64,000 nucleotides of DNA, taken from positions 506,422-570,421 of the forward strand of contig JADJWD010000006.1 of NCBI GenBank assembly GCA_016716535.1, given 5' to 3'. Of the stretch, positions 44,330 through 51,780 are shown piece by piece. Every line of letters begins with the position of its first letter. Position 1 is the stretch's first letter. A model generated the notes under the pieces. It did not search any database. It was given only the letters and a program-made list of their open reading frames with translations, and was not told where the DNA came from. A program made the translations under genes and the position numbers. The stretch comes from Betaproteobacteria bacterium (GTDB lineage: Bacteria; Pseudomonadota; Gammaproteobacteria; Burkholderiales; Burkholderiaceae_C).

Positions 44330-45121
44330 ATGAACAAGCCGCTTCTCATCGGCGTCTCGGCGCGCATCTACTACCCGGGCTCGCAGGGGCCGTTGCCCGG
44401 CGTCTTCACGAAGACGCTGCATTACCTCGAACAGAGCGTCGCGCACTGGGTGCTCTCCGGCCACGCGATGGCGGTGATGATCCCCGCGGTCACGAAGGAC
44501 AGCATCGTCCAACGCAGCGACCTCGACCTGCACGACTACGCGCAGGCACTCGACGGCCTGGTGCTGCAAGGCGGCAACGACGTCGCGCCCGAGTGTTACG
44601 GCGAGCAGCCGCTCGATCCCGCCTGGGCCGGCGACGCGGTGCGCGACCGCTACGAGATCGAGCTCATCGACGCGTTCGTCAAGGCCGGCAAGCCGGTGTT
44701 CGGCGTCTGCCGCGGCCTGCAGCTGATCAACGTGATGTTCGGCGGCACGCTGTGGCAGGACATCGCGACGCAGGTGCCCGGTGCACGCGCGCACCGCGAA
44801 CTCGGCAAGTACGAGCAGCACTTCCACGACATCGAGCTGATGCCCGGCTCGCGCCTCGCGGGGCTCTATCCCGGCACCGCGCGCGCCACCACCAACAGCA
44901 TCCACCACCAGTCGATCAAGACGCTGGCCGCCGGCTTTGTCGTCGAGGCGCGCTGCCCCGAGGACGGCACGATCGAGGCCATCCGCCGCAACGGCCCCGG
45001 CTACCTCGCCGCCGTGCAGTGGCACCCCGAGTTCCACGAGCCCGGCAGCCCCGACAACTTCGACGACAGCGCGATGCTCGAGGACTTCCTGGCCGAGTGC
45101 CGCGAGCGCAAGGGCCGGTGA
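44330..45121 (+). CDS. PuuD-like gamma-glutamyl hydrolase (class I glutamine amidotransferase fold)
   Basis: The 263-residue protein has the GATase1/peptidase C26 triad: the nucleophile Cys in VFGVCRGLQLINVMFGG (near 127) and His-Glu in AVQWHPEFHEPG (near 227). The opening PLLIGVSARIYYPG and the TNSIHHQSIK loop match gamma-glutamyl-gamma-aminobutyrate hydrolases, which split the gamma-glutamyl bond after a gamma-glutamylated amine has been oxidised. Together with the GS-like ligase upstream it forms an attach-and-release pair. No synthetase domain is attached. Confidence 0.85.
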   Translation: MNKPLLIGVSARIYYPGSQGPLPGVFTKTLHYLEQSVAHWVLSGHAMAVMIPAVTKDSIVQRSDLDLHDYAQALDGLVLQGGNDVAPECYGEQPLDPAWAGDAVRDRYEIELIDAFVKAGKPVFGVCRGLQLINVMFGGTLWQDIATQVPGARAHRELGKYEQHFHDIELMPGSRLAGLYPGTARATTNSIHHQSIKTLAAGFVVEARCPEDGTIEAIRRNGPGYLAAVQWHPEFHEPGSPDNFDDSAMLEDFLAECRERKGR

Positions 45122-45158
45122 GCCCGACGATGGCACGACGCCACATGAGCCCCGCGCG

Positions 45159-46070
45159 ATGAAGCCCCGCCTTCGCCCGGCCCCGAGCCTGCTGCGCCGG
45201 GCCTGCGTCGTGATGCTCGCTTCGCTCATTGCCGCGACGATGCCGGCGCCGGCGGCGGCCGCCGTCGACATCGGCGCCTTGTGGGACTTCAACGACCCGG
45301 CGGCCAGCGAGGCACGCTTTCGCGCGGCGCTGCAATCCGCCCAGGGCGACGACGCGCTCGTGCTGCACACGCAGATCGCCCGCACCCACGGGCTCAGACG
45401 CGATTTCGCGCAGGCGCGCAACGTGCTGCAAGGCATCGCGCCGGCGGTCGAGAAAGCCGGCTTCGAGGCGCGCGCCCGCCACCAGCTAGAACTCGGCCGC
45501 AGCTACGCCTCGGCGACGCACACGCCCCAGAGCCAGACCACCGAGGCGCGCGAGGCGGCGCGGCGCGCCTTCCGCGCCGCGGCCGATGCCGCGCGCGCCG
45601 GCGGTCTCGACGGCCTGCACATCGACGCGCTGCACATGATGGCTTTTGTCGACACCGCGCCGGCCGACCAGTTGCGCTGGGCCGAGGCCGGCCTCGAGAT
45701 CGCCGAGGCTTCGTCGCAGCGCGGCGCCAAGGCCTGGGAAGCGACGCTGCGCCACAACGCCGGCGTCGCGCTCAACGAGCTCGGCCGCCACGACGAGGCG
45801 CTGGCCCAGTTCCGGCGCGCGCTCGCGCTGCACGAGGCCGCCGGGCGCGCCGTGCCGACGCGCATCGCGCACTGGATGATTGCCCACACGCTGCGCCGCG
45901 TCGGCCGCCTCGACGAAGCGCTGGCGATGCAGTTGAAGCTCGAGGCCGAATGGCAGGCCGCGGGCGACCGCGACGGCCATGTGTTCGAAGAGCTCGAACT
46001 CCTCTACCGCGCCAAGGGCGACGAAGCGCGCGCACGCCACTACGCCGCGTTGCGCCGACCACCGAAGTGA
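45159..46070 (+). CDS. exported TPR-repeat protein
   Basis: This 303-residue protein has a signal peptide (ACVVMLASLIAATMPAPAAA). The rest is alpha-helical with TPR-like pairs, the clearest being NAGVALNELGRHDEALAQFR and IAHTLRRVGRLDEALAMQLK. No catalytic motif is seen. It lies inside the catabolic gene run, between the gamma-glutamyl hydrolase and the aldehyde dehydrogenase, with only 11 bases to the latter. A periplasmic scaffold or binding partner is possible but nothing shows what it binds. Confidence 0.75.
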   Translation: MKPRLRPAPSLLRRACVVMLASLIAATMPAPAAAAVDIGALWDFNDPAASEARFRAALQSAQGDDALVLHTQIARTHGLRRDFAQARNVLQGIAPAVEKAGFEARARHQLELGRSYASATHTPQSQTTEAREAARRAFRAAADAARAGGLDGLHIDALHMMAFVDTAPADQLRWAEAGLEIAEASSQRGAKAWEATLRHNAGVALNELGRHDEALAQFRRALALHEAAGRAVPTRIAHWMIAHTLRRVGRLDEALAMQLKLEAEWQAAGDRDGHVFEELELLYRAKGDEARARHYAALRRPPK

Positions 46071-46081
46071 CAGGACCCGAG

Positions 46082-47458
46082 ATGCCCACCCTGAAGATCG
46101 TCAACCCCGCCACCGGCGAGCCAATCGACACGGTCGCTGCCGACACGCCCGACGGCGTTGCTGCGAAAGCACGTGCTGCGCGCGCCGCGCAGCCGGCGTG
46201 GGCCGCGGTGCCGATGACCGAGCGGCTGGCGATCGTGCAGCGGTTTCGTGCCGCCATCGTGCGCGACCTCGAGGCGCTGGCGGCGACGCTGACGCGCGAG
46301 GTCGGCAAGCCGATCACGCAGTCGCGCAACGAGTTGAACGGCCTGCTGCCGCGGCTGGACTTCTTCCTCGAGCAGGCCGAGGGCGCGGTGCGCGACGAGC
46401 ACGTCTACACCGGCGGCGGCATGCACGAGGAAATCGGGCACGTGCCGCTGGGTGTCGTCGCCAACATCTCGGCGTGGAACTACCCGTGGTTCGTCGGCTG
46501 CAACGTCATCGTGCCGGCGCTCTTGACCGGCAACGCGGTGCTCTACAAGCCGAGTGAACACGCGGCGCTGACGGGCCTTTCGATCACGCGCTTGCTGCAC
46601 GAAGCAGGCGTGCCCAAGGAGGTGATGGTTTGCCTCGTCGGCGCGGGGGATGTCGGCGCCGCACTGCTCGCGCAACCGATCGACGGTCTCTTCTTCACCG
46701 GCAGCCACGCCACCGGGCAGCGCATCGCGCAGGCGCTTGCCGGCCGGCTCGTGAAGATGCAGCTCGAACTCGGCGGCAAGGACCCGACCTACGTGCGCGC
46801 CGACGCCGATGTGAAGGCCGCCGCCGAATCGTTGGCCGATGGCGCGATGTACAACACCGGCCAGGGCTGCTGCTCGGTGGAGCGCATCTACGTGCACGAA
46901 ACGGTGCACGACGCCTTCGTCGAGCACTTCCTCGCCACGGTGGCTTCCTTCAAGCAGGGCGACCCGACGGACCCCGGCACCTACATCGGCGCGATCACGC
47001 GTGCGCCGCAGCTCGATGTACTCGAAGCGCAGGTGCGCGACGCCGTTGCCAAGGGTGCAAAGCTTCGCACCGGCGGCCAGCGCCGCGCCGGCGCAGGCCA
47101 GTTCTTCGTGCCTACCGTGCTGACCGGCTGCGACCACCGCATGGACGTGATGCGCGAAGAGAGCTTCGGCCCGATCGTCGGCATCCAGGAAGTCAAGAGC
47201 GACGACGAGGCGGTGGCGCTGATGAACGACACGCGCTACGGCCTGACCGCCGGCGTCTACTCAGCGGACGAAGCGGCGGCGCGCGCCGTGCTCTCGCGCG
47301 TGCACGCCGGCACCGTCTACTGGAACTGCTGCGACCGCGTCAGCCCCCGGCTGCCTTGGAGCGGCGTCGGCGACTCGGGCATCGGGCTGACGCTGGGCGT
47401 CGCCGGCATCCAGACCTTCACGCGGCCGAAGGCCTGGCATCTGCGTTCGCCGGGCTGA
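46082..47458 (+). CDS. NAD(P)-dependent aldehyde dehydrogenase
   Basis: This 458-residue ALDH-superfamily enzyme shows NISAWNYPWFVGCNVIVPAL, the nucleotide region YKPSEHAALTGLS and FTGSHATGQRIA. The general-base Glu lies in MQLELGGKDP, the catalytic Cys in MYNTGQGCCSVERIY (near 262), and the end is SGIGLTLGVAGIQTFTRPKAW. It could oxidise the aldehyde from the gamma-glutamyl route, or phosphonoacetaldehyde to phosphonoacetate, which would link PhnW with PhnA. Its N-terminus does not look like the PhnY sequences I remember, so the second role is uncertain. It is placed after the TPR gene in the same direction. Confidence 0.88.
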   Translation: MPTLKIVNPATGEPIDTVAADTPDGVAAKARAARAAQPAWAAVPMTERLAIVQRFRAAIVRDLEALAATLTREVGKPITQSRNELNGLLPRLDFFLEQAEGAVRDEHVYTGGGMHEEIGHVPLGVVANISAWNYPWFVGCNVIVPALLTGNAVLYKPSEHAALTGLSITRLLHEAGVPKEVMVCLVGAGDVGAALLAQPIDGLFFTGSHATGQRIAQALAGRLVKMQLELGGKDPTYVRADADVKAAAESLADGAMYNTGQGCCSVERIYVHETVHDAFVEHFLATVASFKQGDPTDPGTYIGAITRAPQLDVLEAQVRDAVAKGAKLRTGGQRRAGAGQFFVPTVLTGCDHRMDVMREESFGPIVGIQEVKSDDEAVALMNDTRYGLTAGVYSADEAAARAVLSRVHAGTVYWNCCDRVSPRLPWSGVGDSGIGLTLGVAGIQTFTRPKAWHLRSPG

Positions 47459-47465
47459 GGCAAAC

Positions 47466-48164
47466 GTGAGCGCTGCGATGGGCGCCGCCCCCGCGGGCAA
47501 GCCGCGCCTCGTCCTGTTCGACCTCGACCACACGCTGCTCGACGGCGACAGCGACCAGCTGTGGTGCGAGTTCCTGATGAAGCGCGGCGTGCTCGAGCGC
47601 GCCGCGTTCGAGGCGCGCAACGCGGCGATGGAGCGCGACTATCGCGCCGGTACCGTCAGCACGCGTGCCTTCAGCGAGTTCTACGTCGGCACGCTCGCCG
47701 GCCGCACAGCGGCCGGCTGGCAGCCAGAGCGCGAGGCCTTTCTGCGCAACGTGATCGCGCCACGCCTCTCGCCGGCCGCGCGCGCGCTGGTGCGTGAGCG
47801 CCACGCCGACGGTGCGCTCGTCGTGCTGACGACGGCGACCAATCGCTTCATCACCGAGTTGACTGCGGCGGAGCTCGGCATCGCGCACCTGCTCGCCACC
47901 GAGTGTGAAGTCGACCCCGAGGGCCGCTTCACCGGCCGGCCGCAAGGCACGCTGAACATGCGCGAAGGCAAGGTGGCGCGGCTGCACGAGTGGCTCGCCT
48001 CGCGCGGCGCGCGGCTCGCGGACTACGACAGTTCGGCGTACAGCGACTCGGCCAACGACCTGCCTTTGCTCGAAGCGGTGGACCGGCCGCACGCGGTGCA
48101 TCCGGATGCGCGCGTCGCCGCGCTGGCCGCCGAACGCGGCTGGCCGGTGCTGCGCTTGCGGTGA
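47466..48164 (+). CDS. HAD-superfamily hydrolase, SerB/CicA-like (subfamily IB)
   Basis: The 232-residue protein shows HAD motif I FDLDHTLLDGDSD, motif II LTTATNRFITE, the Lys in TLNMREGKVARL and motif IV AYSDSANDLPLLEAV. The helical cap follows motif I closely, as in the SerB-like IB group. It is a phosphatase of small phosphorylated substrates, and it lacks the phosphonatase (PhnX) cap features, so it should not be read as PhnX. GTG at 47466 with GAGG six bases upstream is taken as start; ATG 47478 is the alternative. Its stop overlaps the start of the next gene (TGATG). Confidence 0.8.
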   Translation: MSAAMGAAPAGKPRLVLFDLDHTLLDGDSDQLWCEFLMKRGVLERAAFEARNAAMERDYRAGTVSTRAFSEFYVGTLAGRTAAGWQPEREAFLRNVIAPRLSPAARALVRERHADGALVVLTTATNRFITELTAAELGIAHLLATECEVDPEGRFTGRPQGTLNMREGKVARLHEWLASRGARLADYDSSAYSDSANDLPLLEAVDRPHAVHPDARVAALAAERGWPVLRLR

Positions 48165-49609
48165 TGAACGACGCGAAGCACCCGTCACGCCCCGCCGACC
48201 CCGCGCAAAGCGAGGGCGACGTGAACAGCTCACCGAACCGCGCCGCCTGGCAGCAAACGCACCTCGACGACGCCTCCCGCGCGCTGCTGGCCCGCGACAG
48301 CGCCGCGTTCCTGCACCAGTCGGTGTCGACGCCGTGCCTGGCGGCGATCCGCCACGCCGAGGGTGTGTATATCGAGGACGTGGCCGGCCGGCGCTACCTG
48401 GACTTCCACGGCAACAACGTGCACCACGTCGGCTACGCGCACCCGCACGTCGTCGGCGCGATCAAGGCGCAGCTCGACGCCCTGAGCTTCGCGCCGCGCC
48501 GCTTCGCGAGCGAGCGCGCGGTCGAGCTGGCCGAGACGCTGTCGCAGCGCTTCGCGAGCCTCACCGGCCAGCCCGGCCGCGTGCTCTTCACCACTGGCGG
48601 CAGCGACGCCGTCGAGGTCGCCATCAAGCTTGCGCGCATCGCCACCGGCCGCTTCAAGGTGCTCGGCTTCTGGGACAGCTTCCACGGCGCCGGCTTCGGC
48701 GCCAGCAGCGTCGGCGGCGAGGCGCTGTTCCGCCACGGCACCGCGGTCGGGCCGCTCATGCCCGGCACCGGGCACGTCGCGCCGTTCGGCTGTTATCGCT
48801 GCCCGTACGGGCACGCCGAGCACGCGGTCGATGCCGACGGGCAACCCGACCTCACGCGCTGCCGGCTCGCCTGTGCGGCGATGGTGAAGTACGTGCTCGA
48901 GCGCGAAGGCGATGTCGCCGCCGTCGTCGCCGAGCCGGCGCGCGCCGTGCCGTTCATCCCGCCACCCGGCTACTGGCGCGCGGTGCGCGAGGCGTGCAAC
49001 GCGCACGGCACGCTCTTGATCTTCGACGAGATCCCCACGGGCCTCGGCAAGACCGGCCGCTTCTTCGCCGCCGAGCACGACGGCGCCGCGCCCGACATCG
49101 TCGTGCTCGGCAAGGCGCTCGGCGGCGGCGTGCTGCCGATCGCCGCGTGCATCGCGCGCAGCGACTTGAACGTCGCCGGCGCCTACGCGTTCGGCCACTA
49201 CACGCACGAGAAGAACCCGGTCACCGCGGCGGCGGCGCTGGCGACGCTGGAGGTGATCGAGCGTGAGGGCCTGGTGGAAAACGCGGCGCGCGTCGGCGCG
49301 CATGCACTCGCGCGGCTGCGTGAGATGAAGCAACGCCACGCGCTCATCGGCGACGTGCGCGGGCGCGGGCTGCTGCTCGGCATCGACCTCGTGCACGACC
49401 GTGCGAGCAAGGCCCCGGCCACTGATGTCGCCGACCGCGTGCTCTACCGCGCGCTGGCGCGAGGCCTGTCGTTCAAGACGACGATGGGGAATGTGATGAC
49501 GCTGACGCCGCCGCTCGTGACGACGCAAGCGCAGATGGACGAGGCGCTCGACATCGTCGAGGCGTGCCTCGCAGAAGAAGCGCGAGAAGGCCGGCAACAG
49601 ACGCGATAA
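48164..49609 (+). CDS. class III aminotransferase-fold enzyme, PbfA-like candidate (1-hydroxy-2-aminoethylphosphonate ammonia-lyase)
   Basis: This 481-residue PLP enzyme of fold type I, class III, has YIEDVAGRRYLDFHGNNVHH, TTGGSDAVEVAIKLARIATG (phosphate loop), FGCYRCPYGH, the ring Asp in LIFDEIPTGLGKTGRF, the Schiff-base Lys317 in VLGKALGGGVLPIAACI, and THEKNPVTAAAALATLEVI. The family includes ornithine/GABA transaminases and also phospholyases. Its place at the end of a PhnS-T-W cluster, and FHGNNVHHVGYAHP-type sequence, make PbfA-like lysis of (R)-1-hydroxy-2-aminoethylphosphonate to phosphonoacetaldehyde plus ammonia an attractive reading. Transaminase activity cannot be excluded. It is translationally coupled to the HAD gene. 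Confidence 0.78.
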   Translation: MNDAKHPSRPADPAQSEGDVNSSPNRAAWQQTHLDDASRALLARDSAAFLHQSVSTPCLAAIRHAEGVYIEDVAGRRYLDFHGNNVHHVGYAHPHVVGAIKAQLDALSFAPRRFASERAVELAETLSQRFASLTGQPGRVLFTTGGSDAVEVAIKLARIATGRFKVLGFWDSFHGAGFGASSVGGEALFRHGTAVGPLMPGTGHVAPFGCYRCPYGHAEHAVDADGQPDLTRCRLACAAMVKYVLEREGDVAAVVAEPARAVPFIPPPGYWRAVREACNAHGTLLIFDEIPTGLGKTGRFFAAEHDGAAPDIVVLGKALGGGVLPIAACIARSDLNVAGAYAFGHYTHEKNPVTAAAALATLEVIEREGLVENAARVGAHALARLREMKQRHALIGDVRGRGLLLGIDLVHDRASKAPATDVADRVLYRALARGLSFKTTMGNVMTLTPPLVTTQAQMDEALDIVEACLAEEAREGRQQTR

Positions 49610-49740
49610 GCGCGGTGAGCGCGCGAGGGCGAATGCCCTCGTGCGCGCCGATGGAACACCACTTGCCATCGCTCCCGCGCTCGGGTGACCCGCAGCGCCG
49701 CGCATGTTGCCGCGGCCCGCTCGCCCGCGGGAGACAGACG

Positions 49741-51705
49741 ATGACAACCACCACGCGCATCACGCGTGCATGCCCGCCTGCGCCTGTGCCTGCACCTTCA
49801 GCGGCATCGCAGACGAATCCGACGGCGCGCCCGCGGGCCACACCCCGTTCAGCGCGCGTGGCACGCTGGGTCCTCTCGGCCAGCGCCGGCGCGGCGCTCG
49901 CGGCCTGCGGCGGTGGTGGCGGCAGCGACGCCGCGCCGCCACCGGCGAGCAACGAGTCGCCGACGGTCGCGATCACGAACCCCGCGCCCAACGCCACGTT
50001 CACGGCGGGCGACGCGATCACGATCGACGCGAGCGCGCTCGACAGCGACGGCACCGTCGCGCGCGTCGACTTCTACCTCGGCGACACCAAGCTCGGCGAG
50101 GACACGGCAGCGCCGTTCGCGTTCGTGTGGACCGGTGCGCCGGCCGGCTCGCACACGCTCACCGTGCGCGCCGTGGACAACCAGGGCGCGACGACATCGG
50201 CGACAGTGTCCGTCTCGGTGGCCGAACTCGGTGCGTCGCCGCCGCCGCCACCGCCGCCCGCGCCCCCGCCATCCGACCCGCCGGCGCCACCGCCGCCTGC
50301 AGATCCGCCTGCGCCGCCGCCACCCGCGGACCCGCCGGCGCCACCGCCGCCGGCCGATCCGCCCGCACCGCCGCCGCCTGCCGACCCACCCGCCCCACCG
50401 CCGCCCGCACCCCCGCCGGGCCCGGCGCCGGCCCCCGGCACGATGCAGATGGTCTGCGTCGACGGTGCCGACACGCAGTGCAGCGGCGATGCCGTCATCC
50501 GCACCGACCACGGCATTGCGCTGTCACGTTCGGGCGTCCAGGCCTACGGCCGCTCGACGAGCGACCTGCTGACGCCCAACCCCAACACCAGCAATGCCAG
50601 CGGCCTGGCGCTCGCCAGCGGCGGCACGGCCGAGATCCGCGTGCGCAAGAACGGCGACGGCGTGCCTTCGAACGCGGCCCTGCTGCTGGCGAGCTTCGGC
50701 CTGAGCTGGAACGGCGCCACCGAGCGGCCGACGATCATCGAGCTGTTCGATCCGACCGCCGGGCGCGTCACGCTGGATGCGGCCGGCGCCCTCGTGCACG
50801 GGCCGCTGCCGCCGAGCGCGGACCTCGGCTTCTACGACTACGCGACGCTCGGCGCCGGCGCGACGCAGGCTTCCTACGCCAACAACCGCTACTTCCCGCG
50901 TGCCGACCCGCCGCGCTGCGCCCCCGGCGGCTTCTGCGCCCCGGTCGAGACACCCGGCCTCGCCTACCACGCCGGCAACTGGCGCAGCGGCGGCATCGTC
51001 CCCGACGCCCTGGGCGGCACGCGCTACCACGAGGATGGCGACATCCACGCCGGCAACGGCCTGCCCGACGCGAGCGGCAACCCGACCTGGCTGCCCGGGG
51101 GCACCGGCTTCGGCGTGCCGATGCCCGGCTCCAAGGGCTACCGCAACCTGCGCCACTGGAGCTACCGCCACGGCAATGTCACCGCGTGGGTGACGCAGGA
51201 CACCGTCAACATCGCCGACTGGGGGGCGCTGAACGAACACAACACCAACCGCCGCGGCTTCGTCGCCTACGGCGAGACGACGGCGCCGGCCGACGTGCCC
51301 GCCACCGGCGTGGCCGTCTACAGCGGCTACGTCTACGGCGTCATCACCACGGTGGCGAGCGACGCGCCGGTGCCGTTCCAGGGCACGGCGCTGATCTCGG
51401 TCGACTTCGCGACGCGCATCGCGACGGTGACCTTGGCCAACACCGTGCGCGACAGCGACGGGGTCACGCCGGTGCCGGCGGCGTTGACGGGCACGATGAC
51501 GCTGGGCAGCGGCGAGAGCGCCAACCACCTGGGCGGCGTGCTCACCTTCGGCAGCCTGACCGGCGGCCTCGGCGCGCGCCTGTTCGGACCGGTCGCCGCC
51601 AGCGGCAGCGGCACCGGCCCGGCCGAGATCGGCGGCGTCGTCGCCGTCTCCGGCGGCGCAGGCGGCGCGACGGTGCTGTCGGGGTTCATTGCGCGGCGGC
51701 AGTGA
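49741..51705 (+). CDS. surface lipoprotein with Ig-like domain, Pro-rich stalk and TbpB-like C-terminal barrel
   Basis: The 654-residue protein has a lipoprotein signal (LAACGGGGG, Cys near 60). An Ig-like domain at about 73-160 (SPTVAITNPAPNATFTAGDA; VDFYLGDTKLGED) is followed by a stalk of five DPPAPPPPA nonamers (about 179-223), then a long beta-rich region. The end, with repeated GxVxGVITT-like strands, ANHLGGVLTFGSL, GPAEIGGVVAVSGG and LSGFIARRQ, looks like the eight-stranded barrel of TbpB-type (Slam-dependent) surface lipoproteins. The ATG at 49741 begins the signal. Function (binding of a metal-carrying or other ligand) is inferred from fold only. No Slam gene is nearby. An inverted repeat follows the stop. 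Confidence 0.72.
   Translation: MTTTTRITRACPPAPVPAPSAASQTNPTARPRATPRSARVARWVLSASAGAALAACGGGGGSDAAPPPASNESPTVAITNPAPNATFTAGDAITIDASALDSDGTVARVDFYLGDTKLGEDTAAPFAFVWTGAPAGSHTLTVRAVDNQGATTSATVSVSVAELGASPPPPPPPAPPPSDPPAPPPPADPPAPPPPADPPAPPPPADPPAPPPPADPPAPPPPAPPPGPAPAPGTMQMVCVDGADTQCSGDAVIRTDHGIALSRSGVQAYGRSTSDLLTPNPNTSNASGLALASGGTAEIRVRKNGDGVPSNAALLLASFGLSWNGATERPTIIELFDPTAGRVTLDAAGALVHGPLPPSADLGFYDYATLGAGATQASYANNRYFPRADPPRCAPGGFCAPVETPGLAYHAGNWRSGGIVPDALGGTRYHEDGDIHAGNGLPDASGNPTWLPGGTGFGVPMPGSKGYRNLRHWSYRHGNVTAWVTQDTVNIADWGALNEHNTNRRGFVAYGETTAPADVPATGVAVYSGYVYGVITTVASDAPVPFQGTALISVDFATRIATVTLANTVRDSDGVTPVPAALTGTMTLGSGESANHLGGVLTFGSLTGGLGARLFGPVAASGSGTGPAEIGGVVAVSGGAGGATVLSGFIARRQ
50275..50409 (+). 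repeat. 27-bp tandem repeat encoding the DPPAPPPPA stalk
   Basis: Five in-frame 27-bp units encode the nonamer D-P-P-A-P-P-P-P-A inside the lipoprotein gene, with third-base differences between units. The last unit merges into further Pro residues. Copy number is likely to vary between strains. Confidence 0.8.
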
Positions 51706-51739
51706 AGGGGCCGCGGCGTTCGGCGGCCTCGGCGGCGTC

Positions 51740-51772
51740 CACCCCGTCCCTCTCCCGCCAGCGGGAGAGGGG
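51740..51772. repeat. REP-like palindrome between convergent genes (possible terminator)
   Basis: CCCTCTCCCGC and GCGGGAGAGGG form an 11-bp stem with a two-base loop (51748-51771). It sits between the convergent lipoprotein and peptide-transporter genes. It shares its core with the inverted pair at 16659-16747. At this position it may act as a bidirectional terminator or transcript stabiliser. Confidence 0.8.
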
Positions 51773-51780
51773 AACGCCCC

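Noticed and set aside
47466..48164. Reading the HAD gene as phosphonatase PhnX
   Set aside because: Motifs and cap position are of the SerB/CicA IB group, and the phosphonatase Lys-bearing cap sequence is not seen.
50275..50409. Possible CRISPR or non-coding repeat array
   Set aside because: The units are contiguous, without spacers, and encode Pro-rich protein in frame.
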